Assembly (NCBI GenBank): GCA_030512295.1
Contig: JAULSR010000001.1
Span: 9,757,001-9,821,000, forward strand
From: Bombardia bombarda
Lineage: Eukaryota > Ascomycota > Sordariomycetes > Sordariales > Lasiosphaeriaceae
Reading direction: 5' to 3'
Length of the DNA stretch: 64,000 nucleotides
Each line of letters starts with the position of its first letter. Position 1 is the stretch's first letter. The notes under the pieces were generated by a model, which did no database searches, was not told where the DNA came from, and saw only the letters and a list, made by a program, of their open reading frames with translations. The translations under genes and the position numbers were made by a program. Positions 11,027 to 23,395 of the stretch are shown here, piece after piece.

Positions 11027-14000
11027 CGTATTTCTTGTGACTTGTCGATTGACTTTTGATGTGCCGAATCCTTCACCTCGGCTGTTGCAGTTTTTGCTGT
11101 CGTGTGCTATCAGATGCGAATAATCCAAAATCCGAGGGGACGTCCCTTCTTAAGCACAGATCGGGATGTCAGCCTTTAGAGTTCAGCCATGGGCTTTTGG
11201 CAGCAAAGCATAAATGCGCCCGGCACCAAAAAAAAAAGTGCAGCTGTCATCTGATAATGACCGACCTCCACACTATGCCTTGTCGATTTTTCGTTGTCCA
11301 GAAATTCTGGAGATGCCAGTTGGTAAAGGTGCCCAAAAACCGGCCTGACGTCCGTCAGGGGCTCTCAGACCAGCGGGCTACGTCATTGTTTTGTGCTTGA
11401 AACATGGTGTACCGAGTAATTCAGGCGGATGGGTGGGTGAATGGTAGGAGGGTGCATCTGCCGCAAAGTGCGACTGACGTGAAGCTGCTTGACGAAGCTA
11501 CCAAATGCCCAATGATTGCTACAACAGAGAAACGGCACAAATGGAAGCGACGGGAAGGTGCCCCAGGGCAGTGCCTTCCGCCATCGCCCGTCGTGTCCTC
11601 CCTTGCTGAATGGCGGGTACGACTGCCGAGCCGTATCTTCCAAACTTGCTTTTGCTGTCAAAGATCAAATCTTGAAGCTAAGGCATTATTACCTACCTTA
11701 GCTAAATTACTTACACAAGTAGTCAGGGGCTGTGAGATTCTGGGATGCTTGACCTGTCGGCAGTCAAACCAGAGCTAGTAGTCCCGTCTTAAAGTTCCAG
11801 ATCATCTAAACTAAGACGATCAGCTAAAGTAGGGTAGGGTACAGTACCTGAGCAGTAGGCATCTGGAGCTAGAACTACCTTAGGTAAGTACCTAACCTAG
11901 GTTGCATTGCTACCCCTATAGGTTTCTATTCCGTACTCCCTGGCGTCTCGTCAGGTCCAGTGTGAAACCCGCCATCAGCACAGTACGCTACAGAGCAGCA
12001 CATGGGCACATCAGCCACAGTAGGCGCGTTAGCTACCGCGAGCACCTAGCTCTAGTGCCCGTCCCAGCGGGCCGGTAGAGACCATGGGATGGCAGCATGG
12101 ATGGGACCCGAACGACCCGAACGTGCTCGACATGCTGCCGACCTGAACCTAGCACTGCGACCTTGGCTCAAGTTTCGGGGGCCAAGTCTCGGGGATTACC
12201 TTAGCCTTGTGACACCCGACTAATGCTCGGAAGAAGCAGCTTCCATCGGATGATCTGGAAAACTACCTAGGTACTGTGTAAGTGGGCTGAGAGCTGGTAA
12301 ACGAAAGTAATCGTAATAATTCGGTATGGTATCTCAACTATCCAAGTCAGTAACCATTGGACCAGACAGCTGAGGTCTTTGGGAGACAAATAAAAAGAAA
12401 AGCCTAGATTCGGATACTGACACTTGCTACCGATCGATGATGGGTGACTGACGAACCACACATGAAGAACCGTTGCTTTGATTGGGCTGCTGGTCCTGCA
12501 ACAATTTAATCCTCCCTCCAGTCTCTTCAAGATGTCCTGCAGATGCCGCAACCGAGGTGAGGCCACCCTCCTCCGATCCTCATTTCCACTTTGCCATTTC
12601 ACCATCGTTTGGCCATCACACAGACACACACACATGCACCACTCACCACTCACCACTCACCACTCGCACCACTGATGTGACGATATGCATAGACAGGACG
12701 GTGGTGGTCAATTAGATGCCGTGCCTACCCGACGACGGCGAAACCACCGTATTCGTATACATCTACATGCCATGAACCCTTTTTGCTTGGCATCGACAAC
12801 AAACGACCAACGATACCTCATACTTTGGGATGCACACGCCACCTTGGTATCGTGGTGCTGTACGAATACATGAGTTCAACTTCCCAGGCCAGGCAAATGG
12901 GTGCCATATCAAGGCGAATGTGAGCAGGGGTCTAAGTAACGACGGGAAAAAACAAACCCCTGGTTAGCAATGTCACACCGTGTATTATACAGACAACGTA
13001 TCCCGGATGTATGTGCCACTCAAAGGCCCAAGGAGCGGGACGATCACAAAAACCGCCCAGCTCGCTCAACGTCGGATAATATTGCTATGTCTGTGTTGCT
13101 TGACCTTTCTGCAAGACTCAGAAGGTCTCGTGGCAATCCTTTGGCCAAGAGAAGAGAAAAAGAAACAAACCCGGGAATACTTCAGTAGGTACATTAGAGA
13201 TGATGGTCATGGTTATTATCGCGTGACGGATGGCGACATTCCATACCTACCGAGTTACTAGCCCGCTGCAGCCTGCCCTCTGTTGTTATAATCCAAGGCA
13301 GCCTGGCCATGGACCTGTAGATGCACGATACATGAAAACTTCCTTCAGACTCGCGCGTATTAGCCCTCCTAGGACATGCAAGCGAGCCAGTAAAAGCTCT
13401 GGCAACCAGAACACCATTGGGCTGCATGGGCTGGCTGTCTGTATGTGAGTGGCGTTGCGTGGTATTGGGCCAGTTCTGGCAGAGCAAAACGTGAAAAAGT
13501 GCTGAGCATAAGTTTGGCAAAGATGTGATATCGCCGTGATCGTTCATTTGTTCATGGGCGGCGGCGGCGGCGGTGGTGGTGTTAGTATTGCGTTGGGTAG
13601 CCATGTCTCGGTGGATGGCAGTGACACTGTGCGTGTGGTGGTGGTAGTGGTGTGTGACAGAATAAGCCAAGTTCCTTTTTTCTTTTATCTCTCTTTTTTA
13701 TTTCCCAACCTTCTTTTCTTTTTCCCCCCTTCCTCTGCCTTCCCACCACCCAATATGTACACAGTGTCTGGATTCGCCCCGTTAATTGGTAGTTCTTTCC
13801 TTTCTTCATCCGAGGATGGCCCGCTCACATGCCTGGTTCGTTCGCTTGTTTCCTTCGCTTCCTCGCTTGTTCGGAAGGAAGGGTAGGGTTGGGAAGGAGG
13901 GATGGGGTGGGAAAGCTGGTTTGGGTTGGGAGGGATCGAGAACAGAATAAAAAAAAGGGTGTGGTTACACAAAGCTAGAGCACAAGGTGCATTGGTCTCC

Positions 14001-15859
14001 ATGTTTTGCAGACCGCCACGCGGAACCCGACTCTCGCACACACGCACCATACACACACACACAATGGTCCGCCGTTACAGTAAACGCGGGCCAGCAGGGC
14101 AGTAGTATTCTAGCTCCAAAAAGTAAGGAACAAATCTATAAAGGGGGAGTCTGAAAAAAAAAAAGTCTAGTGTTCCTTCCCGAGGACTTGGATCGAACTA
14201 TCCCGTATACGAACATCTTATACAACCCCAACATAACAGCAGCAGCAGCAGCATGACAGACAGCATGGCAAAAACCTGGCTAACACTCCCGCCCGCCCGT
14301 CGCTAAACTTATTACCATCATGGTGTACAATAAGCACACTATAACTACCCTGCTGGCCTCCCTGCTTGCCTGTCTCCCTGCTGCTCACCCGCCTTGATCA
14401 TCATTAGCCAACATCCCCTGAGCAGGGATCGCCTATTGTGGAAAACGCGGTCCCGGAAAACACCAATGCACGTCATTGTTCTGGACCTCTTCTCCTTCTT
14501 TCCGCCGAGCCTCACACCAGGCTAATGCACTGACATATCGTCGGGTGCAAGGGGTGCCCGCAACCAAACAAAAACAAAACAAACCCGACATGGGATGCAT
14601 ATTTCATGCATCCAGCAGATCATATACAATACCTATCTTCCGTCGCTGACCACAGCAAGCCCCCCTCCCCAAAAAAAATAAAAAATAAAAAAATAAAAAA
14701 ATTGCAGACTCAGTTGTGCAAACGTTGACCTCGAGCACAGAGGGGAAAATTTGTTCTTCATTGTTTGCTCTTTTTTTCTTTCGCCTGCGAGGCTTCCAGA
14801 CCTATACCTCTTTCTCTCTTCTCCTCTGTGTGTACGTACCACCAGGTATGTGCTGACAACCTAAAGTACCTTGCCTATCATGTATTTTTGTTTGCTTGCG
14901 CGTCCATTCCAGTGCCTCCCATTCTTTACATGCCAGCGGCGGATTCCGGATTACTAATAGAGTATCTTCTCATCAACGCCATCCGGCTCCCCCTTATGCA
15001 TGCGTCTTTCCCCCCTGAAACTCAAACATGGTGACATCCCGTGAACCAATTGGTGACCATCCGCACACACGCATGCAAAACAACAACCACAACATACATA
15101 CCGTGTCTCTTTTTGGGGTATACCTTAAATCCGTAGATGCAATAGAGCTTGACGGGAGAAGACCGAAAAGGTTCAAGGACAAAACAACTCGAAAACTTGC
15201 GCCTAATAGCGTCCCAAACAGTGCAAGGAGAGATTAAACAAAGCAAAAATGGATAATGGGGGGTTTCAACACTCACCACATCCTCACTCGCACACATAAA
15301 CACACACACACCTCTCTCCCGCCAGGTATTCACGAAGAAAACGACACAAGATGCAGAAGCCTCCCCAATCCGAAAACCATGCAATATGCTAGAATATGTA
15401 AAGCTGAAGATGAATAAATAATCGGGGTTGCTGTCATTAAAAAAAAAAAAACACCGGACAAAGGAAATAGAGAATAAACAAAGAGACTGTAGTAATCGTA
15501 GCGGAATCGGCAAGATGCCGGTTCCCGTCTCGGGTGAGGGGAGAGGGACCATCATCAGGCCTCTTCCTCAAATATTAACATGAAGTCGCGCGTTAACTGT
15601 CATGACCGACGCGTTCGGTACCGCGGTCTGGGGGGAAATTCGTGAACGAACGTCGCCCAAGTGCTATAGACGGTGGGCGGACGCTTCGAGGTGGTTGGGG
15701 CCGTTGATGTCGCGCGTGCACCATTTCCGCGTATGATACAGTCCAGTCGGGGGTTTGTGCCCCGCCGGCTCCCGTCGCGCGCACGGCGGACTTCTTTTGG
15801 CTTGTTTATTTGCATGCAGGCATCTCTCATCAGGAGGCCCCGTGAGCTGCAGCCACGTC
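11027..15859. other. Long intergenic stretch, no gene seen
   Basis: About 4.8 kb between the AAR2 start and the CON7 stop. No ORF here has recognisable protein character. It contains TACCTTAGGTA-type motifs (11690-11905, 12265), a CACTCAC microsatellite (12640-12665), a GGC/GGT run (13558-13582) followed by a pyrimidine-rich block (13675-13740), a CA run (14035-14063), CAG repeats (14237-14253) and an A/T-rich AAATAAAAA run (14670-14700). Part of it may be CON7 3' UTR. Confidence 0.55.
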
Positions 15860-17886
15860 TCAATGGCCGGGTTGTCCACCGTTATCTGCAGCCCGGGTTA
15901 GCGAAACCACTGTCGGGATGATCGATTCGGAGAGGCGATCTCCGACTTACGCTGGCTGTACATTTGCTGGTTGGGCTGGCCATAAGGGGATGCAGGCGAG
16001 TAGTTGGAGTAGACGTGGTTACCGCCGTATTCGGGTATCGGCTGTTGCATGCCAGCAGAGGGAGGCGCGGGATATTGAGTGGGTTGGTAGCCGATTGGCG
16101 GCAACTGAACTGTTCGTGCGCTGCCCTGATATGTCGTTGCAGGTTGCGTCCCATCGGCGCCGCCTTGGGGATCGGGCCCGCCGTTCTGCACGGCAGCCGT
16201 GGCTGCAGCCTGTCTTTGACGCTCCTCGTCGGCCTTGCGAGCTGCCTCCTCTTCCTTTTTGCGCGCCTTCCACTCCTTGCGGATTTCTTTGAATTCTATA
16301 TTATAGAAATGTGTTAGCAGCGTTTCCCGTGTGTGTGTGTGTCGTGACCCGAGAGACTGGTTGACCCCGGCTCGCTAGCTTGCGCGCAATGGCGCAAACA
16401 CCGACCAACGGCGGTTTAATGCTGCATGGAGGATGTGCGTGCCGCCGCGTCTAAGCTAGCGAACCACAGAAACAATTTCCGCTAGTTTACCCGGAAAAGA
16501 GTGAAACATTGTCTGAGCTCGGACGGAAATATAAACCAAGCGAGGGAGAGAGAAATAAGATAGGAAACAAAATACAAAGCCTTACCTTCGGGTGTACGTT
16601 TTTGACCATGAGCTTGCATAGTAACGTGGGCGTTGAGGTGGTTCAAAGTGCCATATGCCTTTTCGCACCCATTCCAGCCACACTTGTACATACGCTCAAT
16701 TTCTTCGTACCTTCTTCTCGGCCTCTTGTGCTGTTGTGCGCCAGGAATAGGGACAAAGGAGTAGACCTGTACGACACTATCGTTAGTAAGCCCAACTACG
16801 AAATTGCTCGGACATGTCGAACTTTCGAAGTTCTGCGGCGGCTGAGCAGGCTGAAGCAGTGGAACACGTCGGGAACTTTACGACTCTTAAGGTCCATTCA
16901 CCACGAGGCAAGGACGGGATGCAATCCGACGTGATTGGGTCCTGTGTGCCAATCTCGCGTTGCCCCGAGCATCTCTGTCCTCTCTCTGTCTCTCGCGCGC
17001 ATGCGGAGAGATAATGCGCTTTGCTGGCCTAACTTTGCCGCCATACACAGGTTCACAGCTCCAACGAGTTGATGCCGAACCACCGCGTGATTGCCAAGGA
17101 AAGAGATGGATGCGCAAAACCTACCTGGTTTGGTCGAGCCTGAGGAGCGGCCGAGGTCGGAGTCTGGGGGAAGACATGATGTCCTGGCGTGATTGGTCCA
17201 CCCGCCTGCTGCCCATATCCCGCCCAGTCCGGGCGAGGTTGCGCATACATGGCCGCGCTGCCCGGGTGCTGATAACCGTGCGACATATCTTGAGGTGGTG
17301 CAGCGTAGGGTGAGTATTGGCCGTGCGCATATGTTGGGCTCGGGGCTGCAATGGATGGATCTATAGGTACATCGCTGTCAGACTTGAGCTGCTGGGGGCT
17401 CTGATGGTTGCGTCCATCTTGCAAAGGCATGGACGGACTTGTTGGTGTTTGCGCCATACCTCCGCTGCTGCCGCTGTGGTTGCTAGCCGGGTGGTATGAC
17501 CGCTGGATGTGCTCGGGGAAGGAGCTGGACCGCGCAGTCTGTGGATACACGCTGTATTCAGATGTTGGCGTGGCCGAGGCAGAGTAGTTGTTGGACCGCA
17601 CCTCTTGCTGTGTCGTATAGGGCGCAGCAGACGCGTGATCTACAGATGAGGCCTCAGACTGGGTGTCGCCGAAGTTGCTGGGAAAGGGCGAAGGCAAACC
17701 TGACTGCGGGTACTCGGGGGCACTGCGTTCCATAGAGCTACCGAGCGCGGAAAGAAGCGTGCTTGGGATCGCTTCCAAACCGTGTTTTCCAAGCCGGTGA
17801 GAGCTGGCCCGGTGTGGTGGTGGTAGTGATGTCGGGTGGCTGTCAACAAACGCGTGATGGTGTTGTTGTGTTTGGGCCAGGGACAT
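15860..17886 (-). CDS. CON7: CON7-type C2H2 transcription factor
   Basis: Four exons, 17886-17125, 16766-16586, 16295-15951 and 15885-15860, keep frame and give 437 residues. Exon 1 encodes a long Ser/Pro/Gln/Tyr-rich disordered region. Exon 2 has a basic stretch (KRPRRRYEEIER), a likely nuclear signal, followed by one C2H2 finger with spacing C-x4-C-x12-H-x5-H (about residues 283-307) in YGTLNHLNAHVTMQAHG. The finger runs into KRTPE/EFKEIRKEWKARKK across the exon 2/3 junction. This finger plus basic extension is the signature of Con7, a morphogenesis regulator needed for conidiation and appressoria in Magnaporthe. Exon 3 ends Gln/Pro/Tyr-rich. The last exon is only 26 nt and adds HNGGQPGH. 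Introns are 358, 290 and 65 nt, two of them long for this window. Large gene-free tracts flank both sides. Confidence 0.87.
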
Positions 17887-20800
17887 ACTACGGCTCAGGG
17901 GAACGTCGAGTGGGAGGGGAGCGGGGAGGGGGAGGGAAGGGACGAGGTTGGCAGCCGGAGAATTAGATCCTCGGACCAGACTGTAGTTCAGCGCACGGCG
18001 GGCTGTCGACGGTGTGTCTGCGCCTCTTGCCAGATGTGCGTTGCTTCTTTTTTATCCTTCCGTGGCAGGCAGGCGTCCGGTCTGGCGTCTGTCTGCTGTC
18101 TTGTCGGCTTGGTCCCTTTTTTTTTTATGGGTGGTATATGGTTTGCGAAAAGGCGCGCGAGGTAAGCCGTAGTAAAAAGAAAACCGCAGCTTATGCACCC
18201 AGGAAACCAAGACCTGCAGCGGCTGAGATGGTGTATATGATGGCGGCAGAAGGTAGCGCGAGGCCGGGTTGGCCGTCCAGGGACTCGGATCGAGTTAAAT
18301 GGGGACTCGTCCCAGAAGAGGATGCACAAGCCACCACAATAGCCCGTGAAAAAGGAGATCGATAGAGAGTGGCAAGGATCAGCCGGCTTGCTCCTAGATC
18401 CACGGAGAGCCAAGCGTCCAGAGAGCGAAGAGGTGCTCGAAATTGGTGGGGAGAAGGGGAGCCAGCACTAAAGTAGTGCGAGTCGAATCAGAAGGGCTGG
18501 GCCTCGTCGCGCTCGCTGGTCGCCGGGTTCCTGTTTGGGCGCAAGAGCTTGGTCGCGCGCTGCAAAATGCTGCTTAGACCAGGAGAGCTAGCGCAAGGGC
18601 CGGCGATACCAGGGTGATCCTCGACCGGCGGAACAGCAGTGAAGTGCAGCTAGTTTCCCTATAACCAAAGTGCACTGTGTACTCTGACTCTTGCTCTGAG
18701 CCTCTGCGCCGTGGTGCACTGCGTTTCTCCCTTAGCCGGGTCTTAAAAAGTGACGTGCAGTTGGGTCTACCGTCACGAAGGTTTGAGCGAGAGAAAATCG
18801 AGTTTAGTGCGGGAGGAAGGTGATTTTATACTGAGGTGCTGGGGTGGAAATGAGATGGGGTAAAATTGCTACTGTGTTGAAATGGTTCCGCTCCAGGGTT
18901 AGTCTTGCTGCCCTGCACTGCGTTTTTGCTGGGCTGCGCGTATGTATGTATGTACCGTGTTATGTCGGTATGGATGGTAATGTATGTACCTGCCTACACA
19001 GTAAGGTACTCCACGCCCGGGAACCAGGTGCCCAGTACCCACCAACCCAGGGAGTAAGATCAGCTCACAGGCGGCAGGCAGGCAGTAAGGTAGGGGCAGG
19101 CGACAGGCGAAGACAGACGGGGCAGGTTGCGCTGCTAGCTGCTGGCTGCTGGCTGGCTGGCTGCTGATGGAGGGGTTGATCGATTGATTTGCTGCCCGGG
19201 AGTCGGTGCTGAAAAAGGTGGCAAGAGTGGAGTGGAGAGTGAATCGGATGTGCAAGAGGGAAGGCTGAACTGTCCTGCTCCTTCTGTTGTCCTAAATCAA
19301 TTGACCCCCGGGGACTCCCTAAGGCGAGCTTTCCTTCCTGCGGCCCTAGGTCTCTTTTAGCGCGGCCGTGTGCGTGCACAGTTAGGTATGTACGGTAAGG
19401 TAGTCTGCGGTCTGACCTGCGACGGGATGGACTGAGCTGGCTTTTGCTTCTGCTATTTCTAAAGTAAAGAACCTCAGGAAGGGGGGGAAAAAATACTATA
19501 AAGCCACGGGACACTTTTTGGGTATGGGGGACTGCAGTCATGTCCCTGACTTTTTTGATGACTGGGACCCCAGCCCAGCGAGGCGAATAGGCAATCTTTT
19601 AAAATTTCTTGTTTATTCCCTGCGCCCTCGTTGCAATGCCGTCAACATGTCCCGGGCCTTTGGGGCGGTCGTAGTTTTCGTCTGCGGTCTGATGTGTCGG
19701 ACGTTTTTGTTGCTCTTTATTTAGTAGGCCTGCCCCGGGTAGCTTATCGACCTTGGTCGTTTTCACTTATTCACCCAAACCCCGGCGATTATTTAATCGC
19801 GTAGCTACCCCAGTCGTCTCGAGCCTGGCCGAAAAGCCACTTCAGTGTAATTACCTGCCAAGCAAGCTTAATGCTGCTGCCAGTTTTCCCCACGCCGGTG
19901 CCGGCTGCGTTACGACTCGTGCTCGAGATAAACAGAAGGTCGACTAACGAATGCTACTCTCTTCTTTTTTTCTTTTAGAGCGGCGTGATAGATGTTTGGT
20001 GTCTTGGTGCTGATATTTTGCAATCTTCTCTTTACGGACTACGGGTTGTGGTAGTGGGTGTGGTGGGTGCTGTGAATCAGGGGGCGAGCAGTGTAGCTGA
20101 GGTATGTACTGCCCGGCACGGGTAGCTCTCATGGATCAGTAGGGTAGGTAAGGTAGCGTGTCGGAATCGGTCACTGTATGGATATACTTGTTATGTTCTG
20201 TACGATACGGATACGGTACGGCGGTTTTCGCCGACCTTGCCCAAAAGGGGATGGAATGGGCCAGCGTTCATACGATGGCTTATCGCTGCCGTCTGATTTT
20301 CTTAACTCGCCTGCCTACCTCCTGTGCTGGACTGCTGGCTGGCGGGGGACAACCAAAAAGGAGACGGCGAAATGGCGGCGGCGAAGGGGCTAGGGAGAGT
20401 GGATAGGGCGTGGCGAGAAGGAGCTAAAATGACTGGTCAACAGCAGAAAATGTCCATGGGCGGATGTCGCACCCTCAAGGGCCTTGCTGCACGTGTGGAG
20501 ACCGGCTGGAGATATGTGGGTTGTGGATCATGGGATATTTGGCGCAGAGCGTAGGGGAGAGAGATGTGTGGCGCGCTCGACCAAATGGCGAAATGTTCAA
20601 AGGGCGGTATTCGTAATGGGAAAACGATCTGACAAGGTCTGGCGAGGTCATTCACCCACGGCTGATGGCAGATGGCCGGACACGTCCAAACCGTCACAGA
20701 CAGACAGACAGACACATGCAGATGGCAAAAGACTGTCCTGTCCGATACGACACCCGCGACTTAAACCGGCGATCGGCTTAGAGAGAACTGATGGTGAGAT

Positions 20801-23372
20801 GGCTAATGGTACTCTTCTCGAAAGTGACTCGGCGAAATGTGGATGCGCATTCGTGAGAGCGGGTTCCCTTACTCAGGAAAAAGATCCAGAGAGAGGAGAG
20901 TTCTAAGGTGACACAGTGCGCAAGAGACTTGGGTGGGTCTGCAGGGCACAAGGGTGTAGGTGGCTGGAGCGAAAAGCGGCGATCTGCACGCTTCATCGCA
21001 CTAACCCGATCAATGAATGATGATGTCTGGTGGGACCTTGGGAGTTGTGGCTGGGCCGGTTGGTCCACTTGACGACTGACTGCACGCAGATGCACAGATA
21101 CGACAGGGTATCGAGCGCACACATTATCAGAAGCAAACCACAGAAAAAGCACAGCTATTCATACCTACCAAGGCGTTTCCCGACAGGGAAGAGGGCACCG
21201 ACAAATCGAGGTGGTGGGTTACAATAAGTAATACTATGCATCGCTGTGGGATAGCATGATGGATGGATGATGATAATGATGATGATGGATGCGACTGAGG
21301 TGAGGAGAGTGAGGATGAAGGGGGGAGGGCGCGTCATGATGGATGGGATGGATGGGTGGTCTTCGGCCTCGTTTGTAGCTGCACCCAACCATCCAAATCG
21401 TCTTCCCTTTCGCCCTTGTTCTTAAACTGGTTACTTTCGTTTTGACGGGGCGACCCGACGCCTGTTGGTCTGCTGCTTTACACACAGTAGATGTTTGTTT
21501 AAAGTACAAGATAGTTGAAGCCAATAAATGGAAGTCGGGATGGAAGGCAAAGGGCTCAAAAGCGGCACGTACAAAGAAACGAAGCTGGAATGTGGTCATT
21601 GAAGTCAAAGCACACACCCCCCGCCGAATCTTCCCGTTGGCCGGAGCCAACGACACGCAGCACCACCAATCTAACGAGGTACCTGCAAATATAATATCCT
21701 GCTGTACTCTTTTGTCGATCCTTCCTGCCCGTCTTGCCTCAGGTATATCAGAAAGCATAATGCTTCTCCGCAGTCGGGCAGGTACTCACGTCAGGACCCG
21801 ATCGATGCTCACGGTAATGCCGATGACGGTCAACGAGAATCATGTCTCCCAAAGAGAGGAAAAGATAATGGCAGTTGAAACTGATGAAAATTAGAAAGAC
21901 CTGTTGATAGATACACCTATGGTTAATAAGCCCGTTATTCAACGAGAGTGGTGTGCCCCAGACCAACTACTATGTCGAGCCAAACAAAACAACTATGGTC
22001 ATCCGATTGTGGAGTCTCGCTTGTTTCGAAATTCTAGCATGATGATTACAACAGACGAGCTCTGCCTATGCCCTTGTCAATAGTAGACAGATCTCTGCGG
22101 TGTCTTTGGCCAAGCTAAGTTGTGCCGTAACCATCTTCTCTCAAAGCTCTCTTTGAGAGAGATGTAACGGGGCTTTGTAATCGCTGCGAGACGGCGTGTA
22201 TGTACATCAATAAGGTTTAACACTTTCACAATGTGACGGGATGGGCGATTGGCGGCTCGAGCTTGATTAGGATTCTGGGACTCTCTACGAACCCAGAAAT
22301 CTGGGGAATTGGGGTCCGGCTGTTGGGGAGTGATGAGCAGAGGGCGCGCCTTCGGGGACGGACTGGCTGGACCTGTTGTGGCTAAGTTCTTTGTTTTCGA
22401 CGCCGTCGCGAGCTTAAACGGCTTCAAACGGCAGAGGCGTCGGGAGCTTGCCAGTTCGACCAAGGTGCCCTAGACAACGCAGCGCAGGCGTGATCAGCAT
22501 CAGCGTGTGATCCTCTACAAACCAATCGTCCGGTCGCTATCCCGCAATGCCCCATCCCCCATCCCGGGTTCGAGCACACACAGCGGACCACAGCGGGAAG
22601 TGAGAGCTTGGTAAGACTCTCCAGTACCGTGCTCTCACTCCTAGCAGTCCCAGGCCTACCTGAACCACCTCCACCGCCTCAGCCTGCGCTACCCAAGACC
22701 CAGACATCGAACCAAAGAACGCGCTTTGTAGGCTAACTTTCCCGGAACCCTAGCGCGAAGCTCACTTGATTCCCCCACTGCCGCCTAGCTAGCAACTCCC
22801 TAGCACTCCTAGCTTGCTCCGTTTCCAATGCCGCGAAACAATCCCTCGCGCTTGCGAGCTGCAGTCGGTGGAGAGCACAACATGGGAGCGGCCACAGGAT
22901 GGGAGCCTGATTTGACGACGACCCATGCAGCACCAGCTCTCTGCCCCCCCAACTATACCAAAACAACGAAGCTTCCCCTCACAGAAGCGATTCCCAAACA
23001 AGGGGAGAGTGACGAGGGGATCGAGGTGGGCCTGCGCGCCTTTGCCTCGGTATCATTTTTTATTTTCGAGACTCGGCATCGATATGTTGTGATTTGGGGT
23101 TCCTGTCTTGCGAGCAGACCGGCGGCGCGTCGATGGAGGTTATAGGATGTAGCTTTTTTTAAACGCAGCCGCTGTGCTCGAGCTTGGAAATAGCGGATAG
23201 ATGATGGAGTCGTTCATCTGCGTATGCGCTTTCGGATCGGATCGCGTCACGACATGACTGCTGCGGTTCGTGTCGACCAGCTTGGTCGCAGATTCGTCCA
23301 AGGCCGTCCAAGGACCACAAAGGCTCAACAGATGATGTCCAGACTCCAATACAGGGGGGTAACGTGTGAAAT

Positions 23373-23395
23373 GGGGGGGGGGGGGGGGGGGGGGG
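23373..23395 (+). repeat. Homopolymer run of 23 G
   Basis: An uninterrupted G run in the gene-free region upstream of CON7. Such runs are prone to length errors in sequencing and could form quadruplex structures. Confidence 0.9.

Noticed and set aside
13194..14062. Overlapping minus-strand ORFs in the gap below CON7
   Set aside because: They are made of microsatellite translations (His/Thr, Pro/Ser, Lys runs) and have no consistent start or splice sites.
14165..14210. Possible tRNA-like GGATCGAAC sequence
   Set aside because: No matching acceptor or anticodon stem could be folded around it.
22077..22463. 128-codon minus-strand ORF upstream of CON7
   Set aside because: No ATG at its start (TTG), no splice context and no recognised motif.
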